A DNA stretch of 64,000 nt from Cruorifilaria tuberocauda (Eukaryota; Nematoda; Chromadorea; Rhabditida; Onchocercidae): contig JABVXU010000067.1 of assembly GCA_013365365.1 (NCBI GenBank), positions 1 through 64,000 of the forward strand, read 5' to 3'. A program made the position numbers and the translations under genes. Positions 11,541 through 26,500 of the stretch are shown in pieces. The notes below the pieces were generated by a model. It saw only the letters and a list, made by a program, of their open reading frames with translations, had not been told where the DNA came from and did not search any database. Positions within the stretch are counted from its first letter, which is position 1. Each line of letters begins with the position of its first letter.

Positions 11541-14500
11541 CTAAAATGTCTTTCATTTTCAAACTTTCAAACATGAAGATAAATAATTTTCATTTATAGC
11601 AAGTTTTTATAGCCATTGGTACATCATAAGATGTTTCATATTTCATATCATGCAGTTATAAAAATTAGAAATCATCAAAAATTTTTTCGTCTGATAGTAA
11701 AATGAAATTTTATGCACCGAAAATTTAGCTGCATCACCATTACTATATAATAAGTTATAATTTTCGAAATTTCCTACTTTGTCCATCTAACGCTCATTCA
11801 TATGATATTAAGCCCATTCTGCTTCGGGCATGAGTTTTACATTATTGAATAAAGCAATCGGTATTTTGGGAATTGTATCACAACTGATACCTTTGACATA
11901 CAAAATTTTAAATTGTGAAATGATAATAAATTTCAAATTGTGAATGTCATTGTTATTTGCTGCTTCATCAAATAAAATTTTCAACTTCAAACCTCAATTT
12001 GTGCTGTATACTGTTTGTAATAATGTAAAGCGTTCGAGGCCACCGCATCTTTATTATTTCTCGGATCTAAAGCTTCTCGAAGTGTTTCATTGTATCGCGA
12101 AAGTTGCGTAGCGAGAATGAAGATATTATGTCCTACCTATTAAAAACGCTATTAGTGAATTACAGTAAAAACAGGAATCATGAAAAAAATGAACCTTTAT
12201 GAAGAAGGAAAAATTAAGCAGAATAACAAAAACACTTCTTGCGGGTCGACAAGAGCTATTTTGGTAGATGAGTATGATGTAACGACATTATTCTGAATAG
12301 CAATATTTGGCCTACTTATTCTAGGCTTTGATTTCACTAGTGAACAATTTGTCTGAAATTTTTGAAAATTATTTAGTATGTTTGTCATAATTTTCTTTGC
12401 TGATTAGTAGGCCATTTCCTAATGTCTTAAAACTAGAACGGTAAAATGGAGATTTATCTTTCGAAATACCAAATCAAAGGTTAATATTTCATATCTAATT
12501 GATGCCTGATACTCTTGTCCGTGTACAAAACAAACGATTGGCATAGAAATAATCTGCAAAGTTGTTTCTAATAAAAAGGCGCACATGTCAATTTCAGTGA
12601 AATAAAAAAAAACTTAAACAGACTTCAAGACTCTTCTTTGTTTTTGACATCGCAAACTCTTTCAATTCCGACATCTCATATGCCATTTTGATTGCTCGGA
12701 CCTTAATATTTTAGATTTTAAATGATGAAGCTGAACTTTAATTAAACTATTTTGAAACACCCGCCGAAATAGTCAAAGTACAAATAGAGCTTGTGCAGTA
12801 AAACCAGTAACTAATGAAATCCTGAAATATTGAAAAGCAAGGAAATATGAAAAGTCTTATATAAATCAATTTTTTTTGTCGCGAATTTTGAACTCAATTC
12901 GCTACTTGTAATTAATTTATCTTTCACTGAATATAAAAACTGTCCAAACAATTGAAACATATTCTAAACTTTTGAAAGCTAAAATATATCCTATATATAT
13001 ACATCAATACATTTTTACCCGACTTTCCTTTCGTACATTAAAATAAAACTTCAATCACTTGTTTTAGTGAATTTAAATTTTTGTTAGAAAGAATTACAAA
13101 TGAGATACCATCTTTATTTGATCAGCAATGGAAGTTTAACATAAACTTACTAGTTGCCTCGCTCCGCCGGCCATATGATCCATGTTCATCAGCACACGTT
13201 CTGCATTATCGGCATCACGACGTGATTCCATAACAGCTAATAATAGCTTTGATGCAGCACTCTAAGATTTCAAAATCATTATCTTTTAAAAACAGTTCGA
13301 ACAGTTATTGCTAATCTCAGTTTATTCTCCGTCTTTCCTTCCAATTTTTTTACAGGTCCTTTTTTCATTTCAAAATTGAAAGGACGCTCAAAAAAGCTAT
13401 AAGCAAGATTGACATGCCTTTATTTCCAGTGCTAAATCCATGTGCGTTAAACAGAGTGGTTTGATTTCATTCAGCACCAAAGATATTATCATATTAAGTC
13501 CAGACTCATGATTGCCAACTGCATTCTGAAAAATACTGTATTCTTCATCTAGAATGCTTCTTGATTGAATAGAAATGTTTGCAGAAAAAGCATATGGAAA
13601 CAAAAGCGAAATTCCAGTGTGATGATAACAATGCCAGTTTCATGCCGACATATTCAGAATTTTTTTAGTATAATACATGCAAAATAAAAATTCACTACCT
13701 GATTTTCATGACAAGGACCCTGACAAAATTCCGTTAGTGTGACCAATGTCTGAGTAATCAGTGAGAAATTGTGCTCATCTATTTCACCAAATACACCCAG
13801 GCATCCTGCAATCAAGCTGTTCAGCATTGCAGATAAAAAGAGGGAAAATTCTAGTCAGAAAGACCTACAAAATTGAATGGGGAAAAGACCTTTGGTGCTG
13901 CCGCAAATAACGTCGAGGAACATAAGTACTTCATCAACCAAATTATAATTCTGTCGGCTGCCTTGATACCGCAAGAAATTCTATAAGAATTGATCTATTA
14001 AAAAACTAGTATATCTTAAAGAATTTTTTGCAAAATGGAATACTGATCGCTAACCTGCAACACTAGATTATGATTTTCACATAGCAGTTGTAGAAAACGT
14101 AAAATTGGCTCAATCAGAGCAACTTCTTGAGGAAGAAGCATCTTTCTGAAATGAATAAAACACGACAAATCACTGGAAATTACGAAAACCGTTAGATTTT
14201 AATTACACTGAATAATCTATGATCTCTAGACAAGCATATCATACCAGGACCACAAATTCTACTTCCAAAGATAATTGCTATCATTTCCAAAGTGGCATCT
14301 CTTAGCATTCAAATTTATCAGAAAACTTATTTATAGTAAACTTCTTTCCTTTTTTCTTATCGTTGAAATCGTGCCTAAATTGTTTGCTAGCTTGCCGCCC
14401 AAAACGTGCGAAAATTTTTGAAATGAACCCACTTATCATCCCAAAAATTTAAGTTAATAATGGGATCAGACAATCGAGAAATATAATCATCTGGAATAGT

Positions 14501-17500
14501 CGATAACGAAGCAGTTAATTCAATCGAATTAATTGACTTCAGTTCTTTCGAAGTGTAGTATGTTGATTCTTCCGGCAATGGAGAATTCATCACAGATGCT
14601 ATTAATGAAATGACATTTGAGATATGATAAAATAAATCAGTGTGTAATATGGATAAAAATAAATAAAATTCTAGAACCTAAGAAAATTATAAAGAACTGT
14701 TTCATTTTGGAATGCAACATCATCATACATTCTGCACACCTATTATCATAAGCAATTATTCCTTCTTTAATTTCCTTAATATCAGAAGACATGGTTCATT
14801 GTTTTTAAAGTCATAAAAAGTATAAACTAAACAAAGAATTTCAGGGGTTTTAATCGCAATATGCAAGAAAACTTACAACGTCCACTGAATGAATTAGTCA
14901 CTGCTGAAAAAGTATGAATGTAATTTCTAAAAATTATAATAGCATACTGAATACAAGAAATTTTTTTTAATTCAGTCTCTTTTTGGTGCCTTATGATGAT
15001 TATATGATTATAATAGCATGATTTTTCCATAACTTTCATGATATGGTCATAACATCGATAGGAAGATATTTTATATAACATACAGTGTCGTTGACGTGAA
15101 TCATTGCAAGCCATCATATCACTTTTCAATCTGTTTTGTGCAATTTGCAATTTTGTCTTAAGAGCGTTGAAAAATGTCTCTGACGTGTTCTGCTCTTTTA
15201 GTCGATTATAAAATGACATCTGCACCTAAAACTCAATCCTCTCCAGATCATCTATATTTTTCATAGAAATTTTCGGAACTCAAAAATAATTTAATATTCA
15301 CGTAGACGATATATACCCAGAAATGATATAAAGTAATGAATAAGTTCAGATCGGGTACTGAAAGTAATAAAATACCCTACATTCTTCGAAAACTAAACTG
15401 TCAGCAAGAAAGTAAACCTCATGATTTCCATTATGAAGAAGCGCTTTTGAAAGCTGAATTGTCATTAAGAAAACTTCATGATTCGGTTCTTCCATAATAA
15501 GATCAATCACTAAATCTGAAAATGCCCTTTTTTTAACATGTAAAAAATGATTATAATAAATGAATGTTTCATAATTATTGTTCATCGAAAATGAATAAGA
15601 GCAAATTCCTTGCATTTTCATTAATACTTTTAATCAACTCAATCACATTCAATCACTTTGTTTGCATTCACTTTGAAAGTATGTACTATTGAAGTATGTA
15701 CTGATTGCACTACTATTCATTTTTGATAAACTGATTTCTTGTAACAACCTCATACTACTTTGAATCTTATTTTTAGCATCTGTTATCAAGAATGCGAAAA
15801 GAGAACAGAGCGCATAAAAGGCTTAAACGAATAACTACTAATCATAATACCAAAGAATATAAAAATAATTATATAAAACAGAAAAATTGAAATGATTAGG
15901 GTGCATAAGAATTAATTTTGTGTTTTATTTGCGTTTACCCTTCGATATACATCTTTGATACTTCCTTTATCTAGGTCAGATCCACGTTAGAGATCATAAG
16001 TGATTTTTGTCTCGATTTGGAAAGAAATTTTTAGATGCTTATAGATTAAGAAACCAGAGCGTCTATGCACTAAAATGGTTACACTAAAGACACAACACAT
16101 TATCAGAAGATTTCACGAGCCACCCAATTCTTTAGTAATCAGCTTATTCATAAACTTTCAAAGATTTGAAGTACATACCGCTAGCACCAGAACTATTCAA
16201 TTTACATTGCACGTCGTATAACGATAGTTCCTTAATTGGTTTTAATTCATTTCCAAATTCACATTCTGAAAACGTTGTCGAAGATACAAACACAAAAATA
16301 AATTATGTTCAGTTTTAAATTGAGCTAATTTGTAGTTAACTTGCAACTTGCTGTTCCAAACGACTGATAGTCTTTCTTACAGGAAAAGTATGAGCACACA
16401 TAAAAATACTTCACACAAGTTGTATTTCTGGAATACCGTTGCTTTCTAATTTTGTTGTTTGTCTATTCGTGCTGCATAAAGCATCAGCACCAAAATATCG
16501 TTTGAGCAAACGAATCCGTACTTCTCTTGCCTAAAATTATAACCAATGAAAGCTTGGAACAAGCAATAATTTTTAAAAAACTTTTACCTAAATCAATGGA
16601 GAAATTTTTACATGCACAATAAATGCCAAATATATTAGGACGAAAATTCACTGGAAGCGAAAAATTCTAACAATATAATACGAAATCTTGAACTGGAAAC
16701 TTACTCCACTTTTTATATTCCAGAACGAAAGCTTAAGTCATTAATAACCTCATCTCTATATAAAAAATGTTACTGAATACTATAGGTTTTGAATGCTTTA
16801 GCAAATTCTGCATAGTGTTAGCATTTGATGAATTTTAATTCGAATTGTTTGTAAGCAATGACCAGTTTACATTAATTGAAAAAAGAAACGAATATGATTT
16901 TTTGCATTAATCTAAAACTGAATACATACAAATAACATAAAACTGACTTACAGCCATTCAACTAAAACCATACAAAATGGAAAAACCTGCTGAAATCAAT
17001 ATTTCCGATTCACACTCGTGGAGATTTTAGTAATTTCCATTCTACGAACTTGCTTTAAACATTTAAAATAGTTAATGTCCATTATTTTGCAAACAAATCA
17101 CAAAGTGTGCTATGGTTCATCGAATTTTTGCAATGTTCTCAAAGCAAAAAAGAATGATGGAACCAAATGCGAGTTTGTTATGAAGCAGACATATAAGCAT
17201 TTTTTCTGTGGCAATTTTCACATTCACCTTGATAATCGTTACTGATTCAAAAGAAAAACATAACGCGATACAAAGAATAATTTCGGCTTATTAAATTACA
17301 TCATGTTTTACCAGATAATTATTACGGTAAAATAAAAGCAAAACCGGAACTATCGGCCCAGTAGGTGATAAATATTTTGATTCAGATAATTATATGGTCA
17401 AGCATCCGAATATAGCACAAATTGTTTGATCGTAAGTTGATTGTAAGCAATATAGCTTCGATTGACTAACAATTATTAAGCAATCAAATTGAAAGAGAAG

Positions 17501-20500
17501 GAAATCAGAAAATCGTTCAATAGTTATATCTTTGCCAATAGTTTAATAAAATATCCATATGTAACTATAACCTGCTAACGTAGTTCTATGATGATTTCTT
17601 AATTACTCAAAAATGAAGGTCGTACCTGATTAATAAAGTTATATTTAGTGTTGGAAGCCATCCGACAAAGTGTCTGCAATACTCGTACACATAAAGCTTC
17701 CTGTTCATGTTGCAAAAGTGATTTGCAATGCTGGATCAACCTGAAATTTCCTTCTAGTAGATTAGTCTTCAAGCCAAAAGTTACGTATAATTTATGAAAT
17801 AGATGGATCGGGAAGATTTAATACATTTTTTTTCCACTGTGAGGAATTGCAATTCATTAAGGTTAAGATTACAGCATAGCCAAACCTTATGTTGTCCATG
17901 AGTCTATCTACATTCGAATCAAAAAGAACTGAGATACATGACACGATTAAATGAAAAACAGGTTAGTTTACATTGCTTAAAGAGCGCATTCCACAAGCTC
18001 ACTTATGAATCCGCAAAAATGATCAAAAGCTGATATTACTTCGCAATAATTCCGCCATTTTCGCATTCCTGATATAAATCAGAACCAGGAGCAAATAATC
18101 TTTCAGGAGCGTGCAGCACGTCTACAAGTATTGATGTTTCGGCTGCTTGCAGTGGCAGTGCAAATATCTTGAATTCAGCGACCATCGCCTATAAAAGCAT
18201 AGGATTTCTCGAAATATTTAAAAAACCCACATTGGAGAACCCTTATTTCTTTTTCTTTTTTGGCTTTTCAATGCACAGTACCATGTTGTGCAAACATTAT
18301 TCATATATTATAGCTTAAACTGAGTGAAAAGCGAATGTACAGAGATCAGTTACAAATCACTATAGGGAAATAATATTAACTAAACTTCTAGGCAACGTAG
18401 CCAATGAATTGATTTAACTTTGTACCCTTCAATCACAAATTGCTTTTGCTATGCCTAATGTGCAATAAATGACAACTAAGACAAACCTGATAACATGAAA
18501 CAACATTACTATGACGCGGTACGTATAAACCAACTTTGGCCCGCTTATTTGATTGATTGATAAAACGAGCTGAATTAAAAGCCGATTGCCAACGCTGTTT
18601 AACAATAGTTTCAGAGGAAAGTGATGACATACAACTATTAACTGGTAATATAACTCCATTTTTTTCTGCTGAAAATGTAATTGTTGGATCACCGGATAGT
18701 TAAAACAGCAATGAATCTCCTAGGATCTTAATATAAGTTTGAAATTTTGACGATACAGAACTATTAGATAAATGAATAGCTCATATGCTTCTATAACAAT
18801 TATAGTTGTACTTCAACTAATAGGAAGAAAGAAAAGAAAAAATACAAAATTTGTTCTGTGTAGAAACTGTTAATAATAAGAATAAGCTGACCACGTCTAC
18901 TAAGTCGTTTAACACATTCTGCAACATGATACCAATTTTTCGTAAAGCTTTTCTTTTCTAATTCTTCTTGCAATTGACCAAGCCTTTGAATCATTCTGGA
19001 GAAGGATTGACGGTTTTGCTAAAACTTAAGAAGATGAAGGGAAATTACTCATAGGTCAAGCACAGTTCTGAAGAATGTCGTATAGAAATGACGAAAAACA
19101 AGACAGCTTTGACTAATTAACAATTTTTGACTGAAGATTACTTCATCATCAAAATAAATTCAACAAGAATGCGTCAAATGAAATCGGCTGGGGATGAAAT
19201 CAATAATAATAAAATAAAAATTTTTAATGAATATGAAAAAAAATCCACCGAAATTTCCACTATCGAAGGATGAGCTGAAGGTCTTTCGCACAGTTTAATG
19301 AGTACTTCAGTAACCGTGTGACAAACATATCTCTCAAGGGCTGGATTAGGCAATAAAGTAGATTTTTCTTCCTTCAGCTAAAAGTACCTCTTCTTATTAT
19401 TTATGAGTATAAAAACTTCAAGTGTGAATCGTGTCCAGAAGTTTGAGAGCTTTTAAGTCTTGAGATCACAATTATAACATTGCTTAAATTTTGAAAAACT
19501 ATTTTAAAATGAAAAATGGAAGAGTAAAAATACCTGCAACAAACTGTCAATGTACATCTCTATGTCACTAAGAATATTTTTTAGAATTTTTTCGATGAAA
19601 TCAACATTATCAACATCTTTCATTTCCGCATCCGCGTCTATATAACAGTGCAGCATGAATTGCAGGTATGCATCTTTCACCTATAGGAATATCACTTTTG
19701 TTTTACTGTTTATATTTCAACACAATAATGGTTAAAAGTAGTAAATTAATAAAGCAATCATTTTTGAATCCAAATTTAGACAAGTTTTCTTTCAACTTGA
19801 AAAATAAAAGACACAGCTCCTGTCTTTGAAATAAATTATTCATTCGATCAAACCAAGAACGCAATTTTAAAGGATGAATACTGCAGAACTAATATTTCTA
19901 ATAATCACAAATATAAATAGATTTTGTTATCCATATCTTGTGCTTAGATCATGTTACAGTTGAATGTCCGATAAGTTTGATGTGCTTATGCGCTCGACTG
20001 CTTAACGACCTACAGATGTCTTTCAGTCCTATGGACCAAATTCAAATTCAGATCTGAAAAAATTGACTAAATAGCAATTGAGAACAAAGAAACCTGTATT
20101 AAACAACAAGGCGACGTTAGAACGCGCACTATATGGTCCATTGAAAGCTGGGAAGCGCATTTTAATTCCGTCATGCTGTTTCTTCCACGCGTACAGAAAG
20201 CGAGAAGCCTGGAATGTCGATATGAGAATTGAGCATACGCTTCATAACAAATAGCTTCTACAAATATTTTTATTTTCCTCACAGCATAATAATAATGATA
20301 AAGTATCTTGCAGGAACTCACTTCAATCAGATTCATTTACTAGGAAACTTTTTCTTACTAATGAAGTTATGAGCTATATGAAATTATATACGTACCGTAC
20401 CAGATCGATGTGATAACGTAGTGGATGATCAGCATTTAGCTCTTCGGGACCTGTATTTTGCATTAGTTGCTTTAACTGCTCGAAACTTGCACTGTCTGCA

Positions 20501-23500
20501 TAATATACCCGTACATCGTCGGAAGACGAACAGATCTGAAATGAAAACATTCTGCGATTTCGTTCTTCGATATAAGACTACCGTCATATTATGCAAATTA
20601 TAATGGAGATAAAGCATTGACCTAAGAGAAAATAAAAAGTTTTATGATTTATTAACAGTGTTATCGTGATAACTCATATTAAATTATGACATGAAACAAG
20701 CATAAAATAGATGTTTACCACCCCTTACTTGTAATAGGAACGAAAAAGCTCCTGAAAGTTACCTCTTGAGCTACTCTTTCTTGAGCCGATTTGATTTCTT
20801 TCTCTTGCACAATGACAACAGTTTGTAAAAATTCTATATATATGGCGCTGCGAGTTTTTTGTTCAATCATATTTACAATGTGCGCAACAAGTTCTTCAGA
20901 TACATTTTGACACAGTACACGATTATTTTTGAAAATCGCTGTCAGTGTTGCAACTTCCTCTGTCTGAAGACAACGAGATTCGTGAAACTTCCATTGTTTA
21001 ATAAGTCTAATATGTAGTGCTAAGCAATTCCCAATTTACATTTTAAGAATCCATGAAAACAGTCTAGAATTATTATGACAAAAAGTATTACTTAGCCACA
21101 ACATGCTTCGGATGAAATTTTAAAAATTTCCCTATATATGCATTCCCTATATATATTTCTCTTTTACCACGTTTTACATCATGACGAAATTTGTGCCAAT
21201 CAATAAAACATCTTTCATCAAACTAATGAGACATATCAACAAATCAAACAGATTCAAAACCATAAAGTTGAGTTTTACCGTATTAACTCTCAAACATCCT
21301 TCTTTCGCATCTTGTTCGATAGAAATATGTTTGTACAAGCGAAACTGATTCTCAATATTATTGCGACAAAAACTTCGCAAGAATTCATGGCTCAGTGTAA
21401 CAAGTTTTGGCATTTCCGTATCATTTTTCTAAATTATAATAACTTTATATTTTGCAAAAAAGGTTAATGACCCTGCATTTTTTTCAGACTTTTCTCTTTC
21501 CTACGAAAACATCACTTCTAATATTTTGAAAATGAATTGAATTTTTTTAATTCTCTGATAGGAAGATTTAAGAAACTAACTTCGTCATATGGAATGGAGA
21601 GAAATCCGAGAACATATTCATGTACGCGCATATTCCGTAATAATTGCTGATTCATCTTATCCGGTTTGTCATTTTTGTAACAGAGTTGTTTCACACGACA
21701 CAAAATCTAAATTCACACGCTCTTATTATTTTTTAGACTACATTTAGCAATATACCAAAACGAGATGCACCGAAAGTTGATTAGATAAATCTGAAATATA
21801 TTAGATCTCTTTCACAAAGCCGACAATCTTTCTGCACAATCAATTGCATTGGATACATTTATCTCTTCTCTGTTCCATAAAATTTTTAACATTTCACAAT
21901 TTCCACCATTTAATATATTTAATATATTTAATATTTAGGCTTAACATACCTGCCTTACTAGAGGATAACTTATAAGCGGCGCACGGTCGAACAATTCATA
22001 CAAAGCTGAAGCTGCTTCTGTTCGATCATCACTGAGAAGCAGCTAAAAGTAATTCTTTACGTTGCATATTTTTCTAATCGAAATTTCATTTCACAAAAAC
22101 CAACTAATAGAGATGGTGAACTAATATTTGTAAACTTTTTTCGATTTATGATAGATTCCGTGATCTATTAGTATGTGCATTCAAAAAATAAAATAAAATG
22201 AAATGAATGAATAAATAAATTTAGTCCTTAAAATATAAGAAGTTCGCCATTTCCTTTTTTGAGAAGAAATATGAATAGAGACAATAGTGTATTAAAACTA
22301 AAACTGTGCTACACATCAAAATTTCAGCAAGAATCCGAGCGTAAAATCTTAAAAATCTATATGTAGATTTTTATCGATTTTTATCAGTATCTTTCCTAAA
22401 TTACAGCGAAATCTTTTCAGTACCCAATGCAGACTTTTTACTTTAATGAACGACCTCACTATGAAAAGATTTTAAAGAAGACCTATATTTATCATCTCAT
22501 CGAGTTTACCAAAAGACTAAACTATCATTAAACACAATTTTATCCCATTTCTTTAAGGAAAAAGTTGGAAAAAAGAATTATCTGCATTGATAAAGTTGAT
22601 TTCAATTTACCTCGCACAACAACTTAATGCACTCATCTTTAGCTAAATAATAATGTTGGTCAAGCTTTTCCACCAGAGAACGAAAGCTTTCATTGTTGTA
22701 GAACGCACAACAGTCATTTAAACCACTATCTTCCAATTGCTCAGCGGTGGTTCGTCTGCAACAAAACATTTCTTTTTTTTGGGACTGAATATATGGCTTA
22801 ATTTTCTAAATACTTCGAACTATTTAAAACTGTTCCTTAGGAAATTGAAAGCAAACGAACGCTGAAAAGGATGGCTTTGAAGAGTCGTCAAGACTTGAGC
22901 TACGTTCTTCAAAACTATGATTACTACTACTTTCAGATCGCGTTTTATCAGCTTGTACCCAGAGCTCGCTTTTTTCCGTAAGAATTTTCAAAATGAACAA
23001 GTCTCGATCAATCTGTTGATAATTTTCCACATCATCGTTCGAGACTAGTAACTGCACCTGCAAAAATATTAATGATATAAATAATCGCACTGAAGCAATA
23101 TTAGTTATAAGCGTATGTACCCTTAAATTAGAAAATAGTGATAGGTCTTTTCAAGATGATTTTGAATTACTCTTCCATTTTAGTAGTTCAATTCTTCAGC
23201 AAAAGAAAGTCACTATAAAATTACGACCATAATTTCGTAGTAGTTTTCTTCTGATTAACATTCTATTACTGTTGTGAATATGAAAGTAATATAACTATAT
23301 AATACATTCGAATGAATACAAAAAAATATGTAATTCTTAATATGACCAATGTCATAAGGTTAGTGTTCAAAAGTTTTTCTTTCTTAATCTAGTGATAGTC
23401 GATACTACCTTCAAAAAATTCTTTTAGAAATTTCGACTTGAATTGTACAATAAACTTTTGATCTTATTAATAATACACTTTTCTAAGAACAGCAACTATA

Positions 23501-26500
23501 ACGAACTAAGATTATTTTGCTAGAACATATTTTCTTCTCAACAATATTTAAAATTGTTATTATTTAGCACGATAATAAGAGACATTCCATCATTATGAGC
23601 AGAAGCTAAAAATAAAAAAGATTAATGACACTTTCTTATCCATGAAATTAGATTTTAATCAAGAATATGATAGATAACATCGTGCTTGAAACGAAAACTA
23701 CCTGTTTGAGGTCTTTCACAAATTCTTGGTACTGTGTGAAATGGCGAAACAATACAGTGAGAGCTGTACTAGTTAACTTTGAGAAGTCACTTATTGTCAT
23801 TTGCAGAAGTATTCGTAGAAGAAGTTGACCATTCTTGCCATCAAAATCAAGCTTCTCTTCACAGTCTTGAAATACCTCTTTATATAACTGTGATGCTTCG
23901 TATTCTGACAAATCTGAAATTTAACTTATAAATATGTCAAATTTCTGCAAGAAAAAACGCTTTATAAAGATAAGTGAAAACGAAACTCTCACTCATTGTA
24001 GAATTTGTTCTCCAAAAAGTGATATGGCTATGCAGTATTACCAAAAATTCATAGACATAATACATGCTTATGAAGAAGTAAAACTTGCAGAAGTAAAACT
24101 TCTTTGAAGATTATTTTAAATAATGAAGAATTATAACAGAACATAAAAGTGTATTGCCTGCTTTGGATAGAAGTTCTCCAAGTTCATTACACGGAAAATG
24201 TTTTTTAAACCAAGATAGAGCAACTGTTATACGGTAATCTCGACGTACATCCATGATGAACTGAAAGCATATAAACGTTTGAATCTGGATAATTAGATAT
24301 TTATTTTTGGGAGAATTGTAAATTAATGAAGTGTCGACAACTTACGTTTAAAATTTCAACAATTATAAGTTTCGTTTGCAAAATCATTTGTTTACTTTCT
24401 TTAGCACGAAAAGTATTTTCAGTAGTGGTAGATTCTGCTTGCATGTGCGGAAGATATCGCTTGGATCCTTTTTGCAACGCATTCACATTAATTACTGAGT
24501 ATGTTACATGACGAAATAAAGCTGTTTTATCAAATACCATTCTACCTGGAATATTAGCACTATAAAGGCTTTGCATCTCTATTTTTCCGAGATTCTTTAT
24601 ATAAAATGAAACGTTGACGTGAAAAGCATAACAGTCATGAATATTTCGATATATTTATATTTTAGAAAACCATGTAAAGTTGTCGAAACTTTTCCTTGCT
24701 TTTGATTTCCATATTGATGCTTCATTAATTACTCTAGGAATCAATGCTAGATCGCTGATTCTGAGTGTAATTAAAGACACACCAATATGGAAAAATAATC
24801 AAGAACAGATTACTATTCAGAATTGTATCATTATCATTGCATTCTTTAGAAATTGTATAAAAAAACTGACAATGTGTAAGCGACAAAAAGCTTTTTTGTA
24901 ATACAAATAAAACTGAAATGCTCTCAGAGATCACACTCTGTGAACCTTGCGACAATTTATTTTCACTTCGTTTAAAAGCAACAGTTCAAGTATAATTCTA
25001 ACAGATTTCGATCCCATAATACTTCCTTATAAACCAAATGTTGTTATAAAGTACCTTCAGGTTTTTTTGGACTGCTGTCGGCAATAGCTAATAAATTTTG
25101 AGCAAGATGAAGCAAATCCGCAAAACTGTAGAATCCGAAATGAGCTAAAGCTCGTGCAAGTGTTACGATCTGAAAATGCTCAAATTAATAGAACACATTA
25201 ATACAATAAAATATTGTCTCTCATGATGAACATTTATGAGAAAATACGGTAGGTGCCACCTCAAAGGTTAATCGATTTTGCTTGACTTTTGATGGACTTG
25301 GATCCAAGGCAGGTTCACCTTCTCGTGTTGTCTTACGTAATTCCTCAAGATAAACATCGACAGTTTTTAATATTTTATCGAAAACTTCTCCTCCAGTACG
25401 TACGTGACCACTATCAACGTAACCGTTCGCTGATCGATTTGAGTTCCTGTTCGTTATCAAAAATGATGCAAAGCAAACTATTGACAAGATTCTTAAATGA
25501 TAATTACTGCAAAAAGAAAACCTCTTACTGATTTCGTAATATATCATTGAAGCTTTCTTATAAAACTTTTTACAAAAGACTTCATTTCCTTGAAGTTTAG
25601 TCACTTTTTAAATGTCAGCAGTACCCGGAAATTGCGACACGTAGCGGGATCTCACGCCATAAGCGAGCGTGGTGTACGGCATTGAATGGAGAACCACGTA
25701 CAACATGCAGATGAAGCATGAGACGTGTGAATGAAGCACGCAAGTCATGTGGTAATCTCATGTCGGAAATGCACCTAAAATTTCATATTTTGAAAGGAAA
25801 TTAAGGCTAAAAAAAGTATAATCCAAAGTTTTCCTGCGTAAAAAAGAACTTTATACTCATATTTAAAAAAAAGTAAAATAATACAAACCTAAGAATCAAA
25901 TCAGCTGGTAATTCTAAGCTTAAATTCAAAAGGCGTCTTTCAGGTGGAGGATCAATTGCGAGATACTGCTGGTCCTGGCACATCTGTGCTAAAAGATCTA
26001 ACTGGTGTCTGAAAAGCCTGTCTTTTAGACATCTGTTAATATGTACCATCCGAACTCATTAAATGACTTTAGCAGAAATTTCTTTTTCTAAAGCTTAAAA
26101 ATTATGGAACTCTTGCCGTGATACCATAATTAGTCCGTAAAAAAGGCTTTAAACAGTAATGTCGTGAGAAATATATACTTGTAATAATCAAGTATTTCAA
26201 TATCCTCAATTTGACCTTGAGCAGCATCGACCGCTACAGAAACTAACTGCTTACAACAGAAATTCGACCAACTAATCCAGACTTCGTCACAATTCTAGAA
26301 TTTTTAGAACTAATAAAATATACGTATTTTTTTTAAAGAGAATTAATGTAAAATTACTAATAAGATATCCGACGAAGACATATTAAAATACCTGAAAAGT
26401 TAATTTTCCTGCGTAATTGTGTGACATTTTTACGTAAAGCTGACTTCAATACACCCTGCTTGTACATCGCTGATAAAATTTCTTTACAAATTTATTTGTA

